Shown here: piece after piece, positions 1 to 7,653 of the stretch
Position numbering within the stretch: position 1 is the stretch's first letter
How the letters are laid out: each line of letters opens with the position of its first letter
Assembly: GCA_018896355.1 (NCBI GenBank)
Contig: JAHIMW010000169.1
Location: forward strand, 1-21,358
Origin: Pseudomonadota bacterium
GTDB taxonomy: Bacteria > Desulfobacterota > Syntrophia > Syntrophales > UBA5619
DNA length: 21,358 nucleotides
Direction of reading: 5' to 3'
Notes under the pieces: model-generated
Seen by the model: only the letters and a program-made list of their open reading frames with translations
Databases searched by the model: none
Told to the model about the DNA's origin: nothing
Position numbers and translations under genes: made by a program

Positions 1-1100
1 ATCTCCAGCTCTTTCCCGACGACGACCGAGGCTTTGCTCCCCTCGACCCCGAGACGCCGGATCCGGCTGGAGGGGCCGCGTTCGAGGGGTGTGATGTTCT
101 GTAAAACGCCGAAGTCGATCCCCGATTTTTCGCGCAGGATTCCTTCCAGCTCCTCCCGCGCATAGCCCACCTGCCAGCGGAAGAAATCGGCCGTCTCCCG
201 GTCGAACGCAGGGAGGATTTTCTTCAACAGATCCGGATCGTTGGTGTGGCAGTAGACATCCGGACAGCCGAGGATCCAGCGCTCCGCATCCGCCTCCGTC
301 CGGACCGGCGCGTGGGGCGCCGCGGCGTCGGAGATATGGGAGAGGTAGGGTACCGTCTTCTCCTCCCAGCAGGTCGCGTAATCCTCGGTCAGACCGCCGC
401 ACGCCTTGTGGTAGCGGGCATCGCAGATCTCCCCGTCCCGGAGCAGAAAGACGCCCCGCGTCGCCCGGACAGCCTCCGCTGCCTGCCCGGCCGCCAGGCC
501 GGTGATTCCCTGATAGCGCTGGCAATGGTCGTCGGCGCAGACGTCGAAGAGGTCATGATCCTCGCGGTCGTACCAGCGGATGATCTCCCCCTCGCGCCGG
601 AGCGTGCGTTCTGCCGCGCGGTCCTCCCCGGCTTCCCGCTCCTTGCGCCGGAGCATCGAGACGAGCCAGCTCCGAGAGGCGATGGCGTGCGCCTTCAGGA
701 ATTCGGACGGCGCCTCGCTGCCCATCTCCGACGAGACGACGCTCGCAAGGTACGCCTCCACGGGGAGCTCATTGACGGCGGTGACCTTTCCGCCGCCCGC
801 CGCCAGAAGCGCCAGCTCTCCGGGAAAGGTCTGCTCCTCCCGGCGTTCCCAGTGGAACCGGACGCCGATCGTCACCTCATGGAGGGTGAATGTGGCACCG
901 TTTGCGGGGCTCAGCCGGATCTCCTGCCCCCGGAGGATCTCCCTGCCGAAGGCGTCGTGCATGGCGACGGCGTCTTCGGCCGGATGGGCGGAAAAATCGC
1001 CCTCCAGCGACACCTCCCCCGACCGGTAACGGCCGTTGAACCGCCCCCGGATTTCGGGATAGCCGTCGCAGATCCCGACCTTGATTCTCGGTTCTTCCAT
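1..1100 (-). CDS. SpoIID/LytB-domain protein, 3' end outside window
   Basis: The frame stays open for 366 codons from an ATG at 1100 and runs off the left edge, so the C-terminus is missing. Residues 108-150 carry the SpoIID/LytB core: VNELPVEAYLASVV, then SEM with the conserved Glu125, then FLKAHAIASRSW. A second conserved block, KACGGLTEDYATCW, lies near residues 232-245. In this family the domain acts on peptidoglycan: SpoIID is a lytic transglycosylase and LytB is an amidase enhancer. There is no signal peptide at this start, which is unusual for a wall enzyme, so the protein may be cytoplasmic or start differently. A purine-rich AAAGGGG lies about 10 bases upstream. Cysteines are frequent in the central region (for example around residues 188-193 and 226-244). 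The family call is firm; the cellular role is not. Confidence 0.85.
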   Translation of the reverse strand, partial: MEEPRIKVGICDGYPEIRGRFNGRYRSGEVSLEGDFSAHPAEDAVAMHDAFGREILRGQEIRLSPANGATFTLHEVTIGVRFHWERREEQTFPGELALLAAGGGKVTAVNELPVEAYLASVVSSEMGSEAPSEFLKAHAIASRSWLVSMLRRKEREAGEDRAAERTLRREGEIIRWYDREDHDLFDVCADDHCQRYQGITGLAAGQAAEAVRATRGVFLLRDGEICDARYHKACGGLTEDYATCWEEKTVPYLSHISDAAAPHAPVRTEADAERWILGCPDVYCHTNDPDLLKKILPAFDRETADFFRWQVGYAREELEGILREKSGIDFGVLQNITPLERGPSSRIRRLGVEGSKASVVVGKELE

Positions 1101-1117
1101 CAAAATGCGCCCCTTTA

Positions 1118-1177
1118 AAATAGGGGGACAGCTCCCCTATTTTTTCCGCAGGAAATAGGGGAGCTGTCCCCCTATTT
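1118..1177. repeat. Palindrome, GGGGGACAGCTCCCC type
   Basis: Two perfect 25-bp inverted arms (1118-1142 and 1153-1177) flank a 10-base spacer. Each arm is itself near-palindromic, built on AAATAGGGGGACAGC and its complement. The element ends two bases before the stop codon of the M15 remnant (1180-1182, minus strand) and lies 17 bp upstream of the SpoIID-like start. Related copies occur at 10403-10603 and 11806-11967. Confidence 0.9.
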
Positions 1178-1179
1178 CC

Positions 1180-1458
1180 CTACTTCTCGAAATGGTGGTA
1201 ATCCCGCACGTGGTCGAAATCGCCCCCCCAGCGCCAGCCCCGCTCGATGAATGCGCAAACCGCCGGATGCTCGTCCGTGAAGGTCCCCGGACTGCCGGGA
1301 CGATAGACCGCCCCTGCAGGGGCAATCCGGCCGTCCGGGTAAACGGCCGGGTTTTCCCGCGGGTTGATATCCACCGCCCGACCCAGCGCGTGGCGGGAAA
1401 GGCGGTCCGTCCCCGCGATCGTCCGGTAATTGAAAGCCGAGCTGTTGTCCGCGGCCAT
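1180..1458 (-). CDS. M15-family peptidase domain (VanY-like), probably a 5'-truncated remnant
   Basis: The 92 residues carry the zinc signature of M15 peptidases: SRHALGRAVDI (His23, Asp30) and a C-terminal DYHHFE (His88/His89). These enzymes cleave D-Ala-D-Ala or related peptidoglycan peptides. Family members are normally well over 150 residues, so this piece holds only the catalytic end. The frame is open upstream to about 1574 with no ATG, GTG or TTG. The residues just before Met1 (EERGS) continue the family-like pattern EExxSMAADNSSAFNYR, so the true start has probably been lost by deletion or frameshift. A shorter functional protein starting at Met1 cannot be excluded. The GGGGGACAGC palindrome abuts the stop codon. 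Confidence 0.6.
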   Translation of the reverse strand: MAADNSSAFNYRTIAGTDRLSRHALGRAVDINPRENPAVYPDGRIAPAGAVYRPGSPGTFTDEHPAVCAFIERGWRWGGDFDHVRDYHHFEK

Positions 1459-1603
1459 CGACCCTCTCTCCTCCGCACCGGCGGTTCCCCCGTCGGCGAC
1501 GCTACTATAACGCGATTTCCTTTCACACCGCAGTTGCGTTTTGCCCCCTTCTATCGCGATTTCCCCATTTGATCAACCGGGAAAAACTTCACCCCGCATC
1601 ATC

Positions 1604-1632
1604 TTGACACCCACCAACCATTCCCGTATAGT
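1604..1632 (+). promoter_or_regulatory. Sigma-70-type promoter
   Basis: TTGACA at 1604-1609 and TATAGT at 1627-1632 are separated by exactly 17 bases. This is the best consensus promoter seen in the window. Transcription should begin near 1639, giving a leader of about 120 bases before the barrel gene at 1760. Confidence 0.7.
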
Positions 1633-1638
1633 GGCGCC

Positions 1639-1759
1639 GTTCAGGCACAGAACCTGAGCGGAGGCACCCTCTGCCCGCCGCGTACTGGCACAGCAGCGGA
1701 TGAAAACGGCCCGCGGGTGTGAAACCACTGTCCCTTGACCGGAAGGCGGGGTCGACGCC
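1639..1759 (+). promoter_or_regulatory. Long structured 5' leader, class unknown
   Basis: About 120 untranslated bases separate the promoter from the barrel gene. Hairpins visible by eye include TCAGG/CCTGA near the 5' end, a GAGG/CCTC stem beside it, and GGCG (1745-1748) pairing with CGCC (1756-1759), which directly abuts the start codon and could hide the ribosome site. The stretch with GGATGAAAACGG and later ACCACTGT loosely recalls the core of cobalamin riboswitches, but the canonical GCCxGGAGACCTGCC-like segment is missing, so no riboswitch class is assigned. The rest of the gene-free stretch from 1459 to 1603 shows nothing recognisable. Confidence 0.35.
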
Positions 1760-2344
1760 ATGTCCCTGAAAATCCTATGCCTGTTTCTCCTGGTCCTTTC
1801 CCCCCCCCTCTCCCTGGCCCTTGCGGAGGAATCCAGGGAGCGTCACATCACCGTTTACGGCGCCGTCATGACGGACGGGGCGCTGGCCGAAACGGCAGTT
1901 TTCACGGCAGACCTCGATCGTGAATACCGGTTCGCCACCGTCGCGGTCGGGCAAAAAATCGGGAACCTGTGGCAAAAAATCGACTTCGAACTGGAAGGGC
2001 AGATCGCCAAGCACCTTTCGGGCCAGCATCACTGGGAATTCAACGCGGTATTGGTCGCGCGCTGGCTCTCTTTCCCCTGGAACGACACGCTCAAAACCAG
2101 TTTCGCCATCGGCGAAGGGCTCTCTTTGGCTACGGAAACGCCGGCGTTCGAAGAAAAGTACGACGACGAAAAGACGAATCCCCTGCTGAACTACCTGATG
2201 CTGGAATTCACCTTCGCGCTTCCCCGCCATCCCCGCTGGAGCCTTGTCACCCGCATTCACCACCGTTCCGGGATATACGGTCTCATCAATGACGCCCAGG
2301 GGGCGTCGAATGCCATCGGTCTGGGAATCCGCTATCATTTCTGA
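1760..2344 (+). CDS. Outer-membrane beta-barrel, PagL/lipid A deacylase-like
   Basis: A 194-residue protein with a clear signal peptide: a basic N-terminus, a Leu-rich core, and likely cleavage after ALA at residue 22. The mature part alternates polar and hydrophobic residues like barrel strands and ends in GLGIRYHF with a C-terminal Phe, typical of outer-membrane proteins. Near the C-terminus, RIHHRSGIYG (His168, Ser170) resembles the His-x-Ser catalytic pair of PagL lipid A 3-O-deacylases, and the length matches that family. If correct, it removes an acyl chain from lipid A in the outer membrane. It stands alone behind its own strong promoter. A plain porin-like barrel of unknown function is the alternative. 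Confidence 0.6.
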   Translation: MSLKILCLFLLVLSPPLSLALAEESRERHITVYGAVMTDGALAETAVFTADLDREYRFATVAVGQKIGNLWQKIDFELEGQIAKHLSGQHHWEFNAVLVARWLSFPWNDTLKTSFAIGEGLSLATETPAFEEKYDDEKTNPLLNYLMLEFTFALPRHPRWSLVTRIHHRSGIYGLINDAQGASNAIGLGIRYHF

Positions 2345-2580
2345 TGGATCCTTTTTCTGTTGAAACATGTTGCGAGTTTGATCAGAAGGGCGGAGGTTTT
2401 GCGGCCCGGATCACGCCGGATCACCGACCACAGAAACGGAGCATCGATTGAACACAGCATATCAGATGGCAACACAAATCGCATATGAAGCCCGCTCCCA
2501 TTCCCTTTTAGGCAGCGGGATCCGGGGAGGGGTCGTCCGGTAACAGGCCGCATCGCCGGATTGTAAAATAGGGAGCGGTT

Positions 2581-4119
2581 TCATCTTACTTTGTTGTAAT
2601 TCCGCTTTTCGATCTGATGGATCAGGTCGGTGAAAATGAAATGGTGGAACGGAAGCATCAGGTACCAGTAGAGGCGGCCGAACAGACTTCGGGTGTCGTA
2701 GTGGGCGGTCACCGACAGCACGTTGCCGTTCCCCTGCTGTTGGATCATGAATTCGAGCCAGGCCTTGCCGGGCAGCTTCATCTCCGCCCGCAACAGAAGT
2801 CTTCGGTCGGGTTGGAGATCCTCAACCCGCCAGAAGTCGATGACGTCGTGAACCGCCAGTTTTGAAGGGCTTCTCCGCCCGCGGGAGATCCCGACCCCCA
2901 AGAGAAGCCGGTCGATGCCGCCCCGCATGCGCCACATCCAGCTGTGATAGAACCACCCCTCCTCGCCCCCGATCTCGCAAACGGACCGGAAGAGGGCCGC
3001 GGCGCTCTTGTCGCTGAAAAGCGAGTAGGAGGCGGTGTATGCCGGCGATCCGCCCAGTTCATGCAGCTTTACGGCCAGCTCGTGGGCGGGCGGATAGGCG
3101 TCCGACCATCGGGAGCGAACCTGGTCCTGCTCCTCCCGGGAGAGGGCCTTGACGATGCTCTGCCTGTACGTCAACGGTTCAAAGGGGATCAACTCCCTGG
3201 CCTTTTGGTCCTGACAGACGACCTCATTGGCCAGCCCGCTCATCAGGCAGACGGTGATCGCCGCCGGAACCGGCGTAATCAGGCTGGCCACATAGGAGAG
3301 GAATCCGATGCCCGAGAACGGGGAGGGCAGAAAAATCCTTTTTACCCCAAGGATCTCCGCCATTCCTTTCAGCATCTCTTCATAGGTCAAGATATCGACG
3401 CCGCCGATGTCCAGGTGCATTCCCGTCGTTTCGGGCGTCTCCAGCGAGCCGACCAGGTATTTAATCACGTCGCGGATCGCGGCCGGCTGACATTTGTTCT
3501 TGGCCCAGCGGGGAATCAGGATGACGAAGAGGTTTTTCACCAGATGTTTGATGATCTCATAGGAGGCGCTGCCGGACCCCACAATGATCGCCGCCCGCAG
3601 GACGGTGACCGGTACATTGCCGCCGGCCAGCTCCTCGGCAACCTTCATCCTGCTGCGCAGGTGATCCGAAAGCTTGCTGCGCGTATCGCCCAGGCCGCCA
3701 AGATAGATGATGCGCGAAACCCGGGCCCGTTCGGCGGCTCTGCGGAAATTGGCGGCGGCCTCAATCTCGGCCTCCTCAAACTTATCGGGTCCGAGAAGCA
3801 GCGAGTGAATCAGGTAATAGGCCGTGTGGACATCCTGCATGGCCGCGTGCAGGCTCTCCGGATGGAGGGTATCCGCCACGACGATTTCCGCGCCGGGCCA
3901 TAGCGCCTCATACGCGGGGGAGGCAAGCCGCACCATCGCCCTGACCTGGTATCCGCGGGCCAGCAGTTCCGGCACCAGCCTGCCGCCGATGTATCCGGAG
4001 GCGCCGGTGACCAGGATCTTTCCGATTTCGGGCCGGGGGCGGGTCAGCAATTCATCGCAGAAGAAATCTTCCCGCGGGTTTTCCAGAACCGGATGATCGT
4101 TATCCAAAATGTCGGACAT
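2581..4119 (-). CDS. SDR/NmrA-type oxidoreductase with C-terminal DUF2867
   Basis: A 512-residue two-domain protein. Residues 33-300 form an NAD(P)-binding Rossmann domain beginning KILVTGASGYIGGRL, with the glycine motif at G39, G42 and G45, followed by extended-SDR features such as YYLIHS near residue 101. The C-terminal part (about 345-500) contains the WRMRGGID...GRR and FWRVEDL pattern of DUF2867, a ligand-binding-like domain often fused to YbjT-like SDR proteins. The substrate is unknown; related proteins are annotated only as NAD-dependent epimerase/dehydratase-like. Start ATG at 4119. It is transcribed away from the mutase cluster and is probably monocistronic. I see nothing recognisable in the 236 bp downstream (2345-2580). 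Confidence 0.8.
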   Translation of the reverse strand: MSDILDNDHPVLENPREDFFCDELLTRPRPEIGKILVTGASGYIGGRLVPELLARGYQVRAMVRLASPAYEALWPGAEIVVADTLHPESLHAAMQDVHTAYYLIHSLLLGPDKFEEAEIEAAANFRRAAERARVSRIIYLGGLGDTRSKLSDHLRSRMKVAEELAGGNVPVTVLRAAIIVGSGSASYEIIKHLVKNLFVILIPRWAKNKCQPAAIRDVIKYLVGSLETPETTGMHLDIGGVDILTYEEMLKGMAEILGVKRIFLPSPFSGIGFLSYVASLITPVPAAITVCLMSGLANEVVCQDQKARELIPFEPLTYRQSIVKALSREEQDQVRSRWSDAYPPAHELAVKLHELGGSPAYTASYSLFSDKSAAALFRSVCEIGGEEGWFYHSWMWRMRGGIDRLLLGVGISRGRRSPSKLAVHDVIDFWRVEDLQPDRRLLLRAEMKLPGKAWLEFMIQQQGNGNVLSVTAHYDTRSLFGRLYWYLMLPFHHFIFTDLIHQIEKRNYNKVR

Positions 4120-4239
4120 CGCGTTTCCCTGCCTTCAAGCGCCGATGCGGTTTCATGCGTCCTTTTTACGCCGCCGTTTGCGTGCGGTGAAAAAATGCTA
4201 TCGAATCCCGGATGAGATGGATAGAATCGTCACATATTC

Positions 4240-4272
4240 AGAGATTCCGCGCAACAGGAATCTCTCTTTTTT
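4240..4272 (+). terminator. Rho-independent terminator, plus strand
   Basis: A perfect 9-bp stem, AGAGATTCC (4240-4248) and GGAATCTCT (4257-4265), with an 8-base loop is followed by six Ts. It points rightward, yet no plus-strand gene lies immediately upstream: the neighbour is the minus-strand SDR gene. It could insulate the mutase operon or act as an attenuator in its leader. Confidence 0.65.
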
Positions 4273-4275
4273 CGG

Positions 4276-4303
4276 TTGTATTTATGGTAAACTGTGTTAG
4301 ATA
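4276..4303 (+). promoter_or_regulatory. Possible promoter of the first mutase operon
   Basis: TTGTAT (4276-4281) and TAGATA (4298-4303) are 16 bases apart, just after the terminator and about 48 bases before the mutase start. The match to sigma-70 consensus is moderate only. Confidence 0.35.
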
Positions 4304-4350
4304 GCATGCACGCGTAAAAATCCACACCAAATTTGAAGAGGGAGTCACCC

Positions 4351-6009
4351 ATGTCCGATCGCATTCGTGAAGAGCTGGAGCGCTGGGAGAAAACCACGCT
4401 GAACAAGGCCGTCTCGAAATCACCCGAACGGCAACCCTCTTTCCAAACCACCTCCCATATCGCGTTGAAAAATCTCTCCACCCCGCTCGACGTCGAAGGC
4501 GCCGATTACTGCCGGGAGCTGGGGTTTCCCGGGGAATTTCCGTTTACGCGCGGGGTTCAGCCCACCATGTACCGGGGGCGTTTCTGGACCATGCGCCAGT
4601 ACGCTGGATTTGCGACGGCGGAGGAGACCAACAACCGCTACAAATATCTGTTGAACCAGGGACAGACCGGCCTGAGCGTCGCCTTCGACCTTCCGACGCA
4701 GATCGGCTACGATTCCGACCACCCCCTCTCCGACGGAGAGGTCGGGAAGGTCGGCGTGGCGATCGATACGCTGCAAGACATGGAGATCCTGTTCGACGGC
4801 ATCCCGATGGACAAGGTCTCCACGTCGATGACGATCAATTCGACGGCCGCGATCCTGATGGCGATGTACATTGCGGTTGCCGAAAAACAGGGGGTGAAGA
4901 GCGACCTTCTGCAGGGGACCATCCAGAACGACGTCCTGAAGGAATATGCGGCCCGGGGGACCTATATCTTTCCGCCCCACGAATCGATGCGGATCGTCAC
5001 CAACATCTTTGCCTTCTGCAAGAACCGCGTTCCCCGGTGGAATTCGATCAGCGTCAGCGGCTACCACATGCGCGAGGCCGGTTGCACCGCCGTCCAGGAA
5101 GTGGCGTTCACGCTGGCCGACGGCATCGCCTATCTGGAGGCCGCCATTCAGGCGGGGCTGGATGTCGATACCGTCGCCTCCCGGATCGCGTTCTTTTTCT
5201 GCTGCCACAACAATTTCATCGAAGAGGTCGCAAAATTCCGGGCCGCCCGAAGGCTCTGGGCGACCATCATGAAAGAGCGCTTCAAGGCCAAAAAAGAGGA
5301 GTCCTGCATGCTGCGGTTTCATACGCAGACGGCAGGCTGTTCGCTGACCGCGCAGCAGCCCGACAACAATGTGGTCCGTGTTGCCTTTCAGGCGATGGCC
5401 GCGGTGCTCGGCGGAACCCAATCCCTCCATACCAACTCCAGGGACGAGGCCTATGCGCTGCCGACCGAGGATTCGGTGAGGCTCGCACTCCGAACCCAGC
5501 AGATCATCGCCTACGAAAGCGGGGTTGCCGACATGGTCGACCCGCTGGGAGGCTCCTATGTTGTGGAGGCGCTTACCAACGAAATCGAGGGTAAGGCGGT
5601 CGAGTATATCAAAAAGATCGAGGCGATGGGAGGTGCGATCCAGGCCATCGAATCGGGCTATATCCAGAAGGAGATTGGGGAGAGCGCCTATCAGTATCAG
5701 AAGGAGATCGAGGCGAATAAGCGGATCGTCGTCGGGATCAACCGGTTTCAGATGGAGGAAAAACCGCTGACGGACATCCTCCGCATCCGGCCGGAGGTGG
5801 AGGAGTATCAAAAGGAAAAACTCTCCAGGGTCAAAAAAGAGCGGGACAACGCAAAAGTTAAGGAGACCCTCGCGCTGCTGAAAAAGGCGGCCCAGGGAAC
5901 GGACAATGTCGTTCCGCCCATCCTGGAGGCGGTCAAGGCCTATGCCTCTCTGGGCGAGATTTCGGACGCGCTCCGGGAGATCTTCGGAGAATACCGTCAA
6001 TCTAATTAG
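4351..6009 (+). CDS. mcmA1: Methylmalonyl-CoA mutase, large (catalytic) subunit
   Basis: A 552-residue TIM-barrel mutase large subunit without the B12 domain, which is encoded separately just downstream. It interconverts methylmalonyl-CoA and succinyl-CoA by a radical mechanism. Residues matching the Propionibacterium enzyme are visible: RQYAGF gives Tyr84 (Tyr89 there), TIQND gives Gln192 (Gln197), SMRI gives Arg214 (Arg207, substrate carboxylate), and SGYHM gives His239 (His244). Ala111 rules out the 2-hydroxyisobutyryl type, which has Asp there. Tyr plus Arg is the methylmalonyl signature. I chose ATG 4351 rather than the upstream in-frame TTG at 4333 because GAGGGAG lies at the right distance before it. 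The last codon and the stop are inside a palindromic repeat. The substrate is inferred from the signature residues, not shown. Confidence 0.9.
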   Translation: MSDRIREELERWEKTTLNKAVSKSPERQPSFQTTSHIALKNLSTPLDVEGADYCRELGFPGEFPFTRGVQPTMYRGRFWTMRQYAGFATAEETNNRYKYLLNQGQTGLSVAFDLPTQIGYDSDHPLSDGEVGKVGVAIDTLQDMEILFDGIPMDKVSTSMTINSTAAILMAMYIAVAEKQGVKSDLLQGTIQNDVLKEYAARGTYIFPPHESMRIVTNIFAFCKNRVPRWNSISVSGYHMREAGCTAVQEVAFTLADGIAYLEAAIQAGLDVDTVASRIAFFFCCHNNFIEEVAKFRAARRLWATIMKERFKAKKEESCMLRFHTQTAGCSLTAQQPDNNVVRVAFQAMAAVLGGTQSLHTNSRDEAYALPTEDSVRLALRTQQIIAYESGVADMVDPLGGSYVVEALTNEIEGKAVEYIKKIEAMGGAIQAIESGYIQKEIGESAYQYQKEIEANKRIVVGINRFQMEEKPLTDILRIRPEVEEYQKEKLSRVKKERDNAKVKETLALLKKAAQGTDNVVPPILEAVKAYASLGEISDALREIFGEYRQSN

Positions 6010-6057
6010 GGACAGAGCCCTATTAATTCGGAATTAATAGGGCTCTGTCCCTAATTA
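6003..6057. repeat. Palindrome, GGGACAGAGCCC type
   Basis: Perfect 27-bp arms (6003-6029 and 6031-6057) surround a single central base. It contains the stop codon of the large subunit (6007-6009) and separates the large and small mutase subunit genes. Transcribed, it would form a very stable hairpin between the two cistrons. It shares its sequence with the copy at 20161-20225. Confidence 0.95.
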
Positions 6058-6076
6058 AAGGAGAGGGAGGCAAGCG

Positions 6077-6472
6077 ATGGCGCGGAAGATTCGAGTACTC
6101 ATTGCGAAACCGGGACTGGATGGCCACGACCGGGGCGCCAAGGTAATCGCCCGGGCGCTCAGAGACGCCGGCATGGAGGTGATCTACACCGGGATCCGGC
6201 AGACGCCCGAACAGATTGCAAGCGCCGCGATTCAGGAGGGGGTCGATATCGTCGGGCTCTCCAGCCTCTCCGGTGCGCACAACAAGCTCTTTCCGAAGGT
6301 GGTTCAGATCCTCCGGGAGAGAGGCGCCGCGGACATCCTTGTTTTCGGAGGGGGGATCATCCCCGTAAACGACATTCCCGCGCTGAAGGAGTCCGGCGTA
6401 TTGGAGATCTTTCTCCCCGGCGCCTCCACGGAAGATATCATTCAATACATCCGGGACAACGTCCAGGAGTGA
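6077..6472 (+). CDS. mcmA2: Methylmalonyl-CoA mutase, small B12-binding subunit
   Basis: A 131-residue cobalamin-binding domain. KPGLDGHDRG provides the base-off signature DxHxxG (Asp15, His17, Gly20), in which the His coordinates cobalt. SSL at 62-64 and the GGG at 91-93 complete the classic B12 fold. Alone it is the size of the C-terminal domain of fused mutases, so it must pair with the large subunit encoded 67 bp upstream. AGGGAGG lies before the ATG. The palindrome between the two cistrons may alter their expression ratio. No methylmalonyl-CoA epimerase gene follows. Confidence 0.92.
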   Translation: MARKIRVLIAKPGLDGHDRGAKVIARALRDAGMEVIYTGIRQTPEQIASAAIQEGVDIVGLSSLSGAHNKLFPKVVQILRERGAADILVFGGGIIPVNDIPALKESGVLEIFLPGASTEDIIQYIRDNVQE

Positions 6473-6523
6473 CGACGGCATAAGAAGTACAAAAACTCCG
6501 CCCCTTTGACGAAGATCAATAAT

Positions 6524-6559
6524 CCCCCTCCCCCTTGACGGGGGAGGGCAGGGTGGGGG
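6524..6559. repeat. GC-rich hairpin repeat (CCCTCCCCC type)
   Basis: CCCTCCCCC (6526-6534) pairs with GGGGGAGGG (6540-6548) around TTGAC, followed by AGGGTGGGGG. The same unit, with TTGAC, TGGC or GCCA loops, recurs near 9520, 10270, 10375, 11640, 11680, 11750, 13540 and 13760. Confidence 0.8.
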
Positions 6560-6618
6560 TGAATAAGGGTCTGCATTCCCGAGAGCTTTGGGAATCGTGA
6601 TTCCGGAAGCGCGCATTG

Positions 6619-6678
6619 TTTAATTAGGGACAGAGCCCTATTATTTCGCGAAATAATAGGGCTCTGTCCCTAATTAAA
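6619..6678. repeat. Perfect 60-bp palindrome, GGGACAGAGCCC type
   Basis: Two perfect 30-bp arms meet at 6648/6649 with no spacer. It contains the stop codon (6674-6676) of the minus-strand gene to its right. The tip differs from the copy at 6003 (TATTATTTCG instead of TATTAATTC), yet pairing is preserved on both sides. Confidence 0.95.
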
Positions 6679-7414
6679 GCGTGAAGCGCCAGGCGCAGAA
6701 CCAGTCGTCGGGGTGTGCGTCGGGCGGGCAGGCGATGCAGGCGGTCCGGATCCTTGGATCGATCTGCTCGGCGAAGGTTCGGTACTCGACGAGGCCGCCG
6801 GATTTGCAGGGATAATCATCGAGCCCCTTCTTCTTCCGCGCCGCCTGGACGCGGCAGTTGTCCATCCTAAAGAGGAGGCTCCCCGGCCCCTCTTCGACGA
6901 TCGACTGGACGTTGATCCCGGCGTAGAGGCGGAAACCGAGCGCCTTCTTCAGGCCGGGAAGCCCCGGATTCTCCGGCAGGCCGAGGAACCGCCGGATCGA
7001 CCATGCCTCGAACGGGGAGAAGCGGGCCCAGCAGGAGTCGTTGCAGCGCTTGGCGTCCCAGATTCCGTAGCCCGCCTCGACCGCCTGGAACCAGACGCCG
7101 TCGCCGACGAGCCAGTTCTTCCCCAGATCGCCGAGCAGCAGCAGCAGCTTCTCCTTCGGCATCGCGGCGAGCGCCTTCGGGACGCCGTTTTCCATCTCGA
7201 AGCCGAACGCCTCGGAGAGCCGCTTCATCTGGATGGCGCTGCTCTTCTCCCAGACCGCCCCCAAGAGCTCCAGCGCCTTGGCCATCCCCATCTGATGCTC
7301 CACCTCGGCAAACCAGAGGGTGTGGTGGACCATCGTTCGGTGGAAGAAATCGACCACCAGCCGGACCAGCTCCTCCTGACTCAGCCCCTCCGCCCTTTCA
7401 ATATCCTGTGCCAT
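6674..7414 (-). CDS. Cysteine-rich cytosolic protein (DUF6125 / ATC hydrolase-like)
   Basis: A 246-residue soluble protein starting MAQDIERAEG, preceded by AAGGGGGAAAGG; the open frame further upstream looks non-coding. The N-terminal half is helical with FHRTMVHHTLWFAEVEHQMG. The C-terminal half is cysteine-rich: NDSCWARF, MDNCRVQ, DYPCKSG, then ACIACPPDAHP and DWFCAWRF. This pattern recalls the L-2-amino-thiazoline-4-carboxylate hydrolase-like family and DUF6125 proteins common in deltaproteobacteria, from memory only. The clustered Cys and His suggest metal or cluster binding. No function is established. It lies opposite in strand between the two mutase systems, and its final codons fall in a palindrome. 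Confidence 0.65.
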   Translation of the reverse strand: MAQDIERAEGLSQEELVRLVVDFFHRTMVHHTLWFAEVEHQMGMAKALELLGAVWEKSSAIQMKRLSEAFGFEMENGVPKALAAMPKEKLLLLLGDLGKNWLVGDGVWFQAVEAGYGIWDAKRCNDSCWARFSPFEAWSIRRFLGLPENPGLPGLKKALGFRLYAGINVQSIVEEGPGSLLFRMDNCRVQAARKKKGLDDYPCKSGGLVEYRTFAEQIDPRIRTACIACPPDAHPDDWFCAWRFTL

Positions 7415-7542
7415 CGGCCTTTCCCCCTTTCGGAATATACAAAAACCCGGAGGCGCAACTCTAAACGGTGCGGCCGGAGATTTCAAGCGGAATTCACGCG
7501 CACCGGCTTGACCCGGCCCATCCCCGGGGCGGGTGAAATTTC

Positions 7543-7572
7543 TTGACAATGAACGGGGGTTTGGGATAGGGA
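7543..7572 (+). promoter_or_regulatory. Possible promoter for the second mutase
   Basis: TTGACA (7543-7548), an 18-base spacer, and TAGGGA (7567-7572). The -35 is perfect and the -10 weak. It would give a leader of about 220 bases that includes the transposon-like repeat at 7654-7778. The rest of the 382-bp gene-free stretch 7415-7796 shows nothing else recognisable. Confidence 0.4.
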
Positions 7573-7653
7573 TATTCCGCTTCATCACGCCTCGGGATTT
7601 TGCATTATCACGATAGAGAGCGATTGCGATCCGTGAACTTATACCGCGCTTTG

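Noticed and set aside
1639..1759. Cobalamin riboswitch
   Set aside because: Only short pieces resemble the core; the canonical segments are missing or out of order. Kept as an unclassified leader.
1573..1761. Small minus-strand gene of 62 codons
   Set aside because: It lies over the promoter and leader of the barrel gene and shows no motif.
4420..6000. 526-codon open frame antisense to the first mutase
   Set aside because: The protein has no recognisable motif and the opposite strand encodes a clear mutase; it is a codon-bias shadow. The same holds for long antisense frames at 7662-9224, 14593-16374 and 17861-19096.
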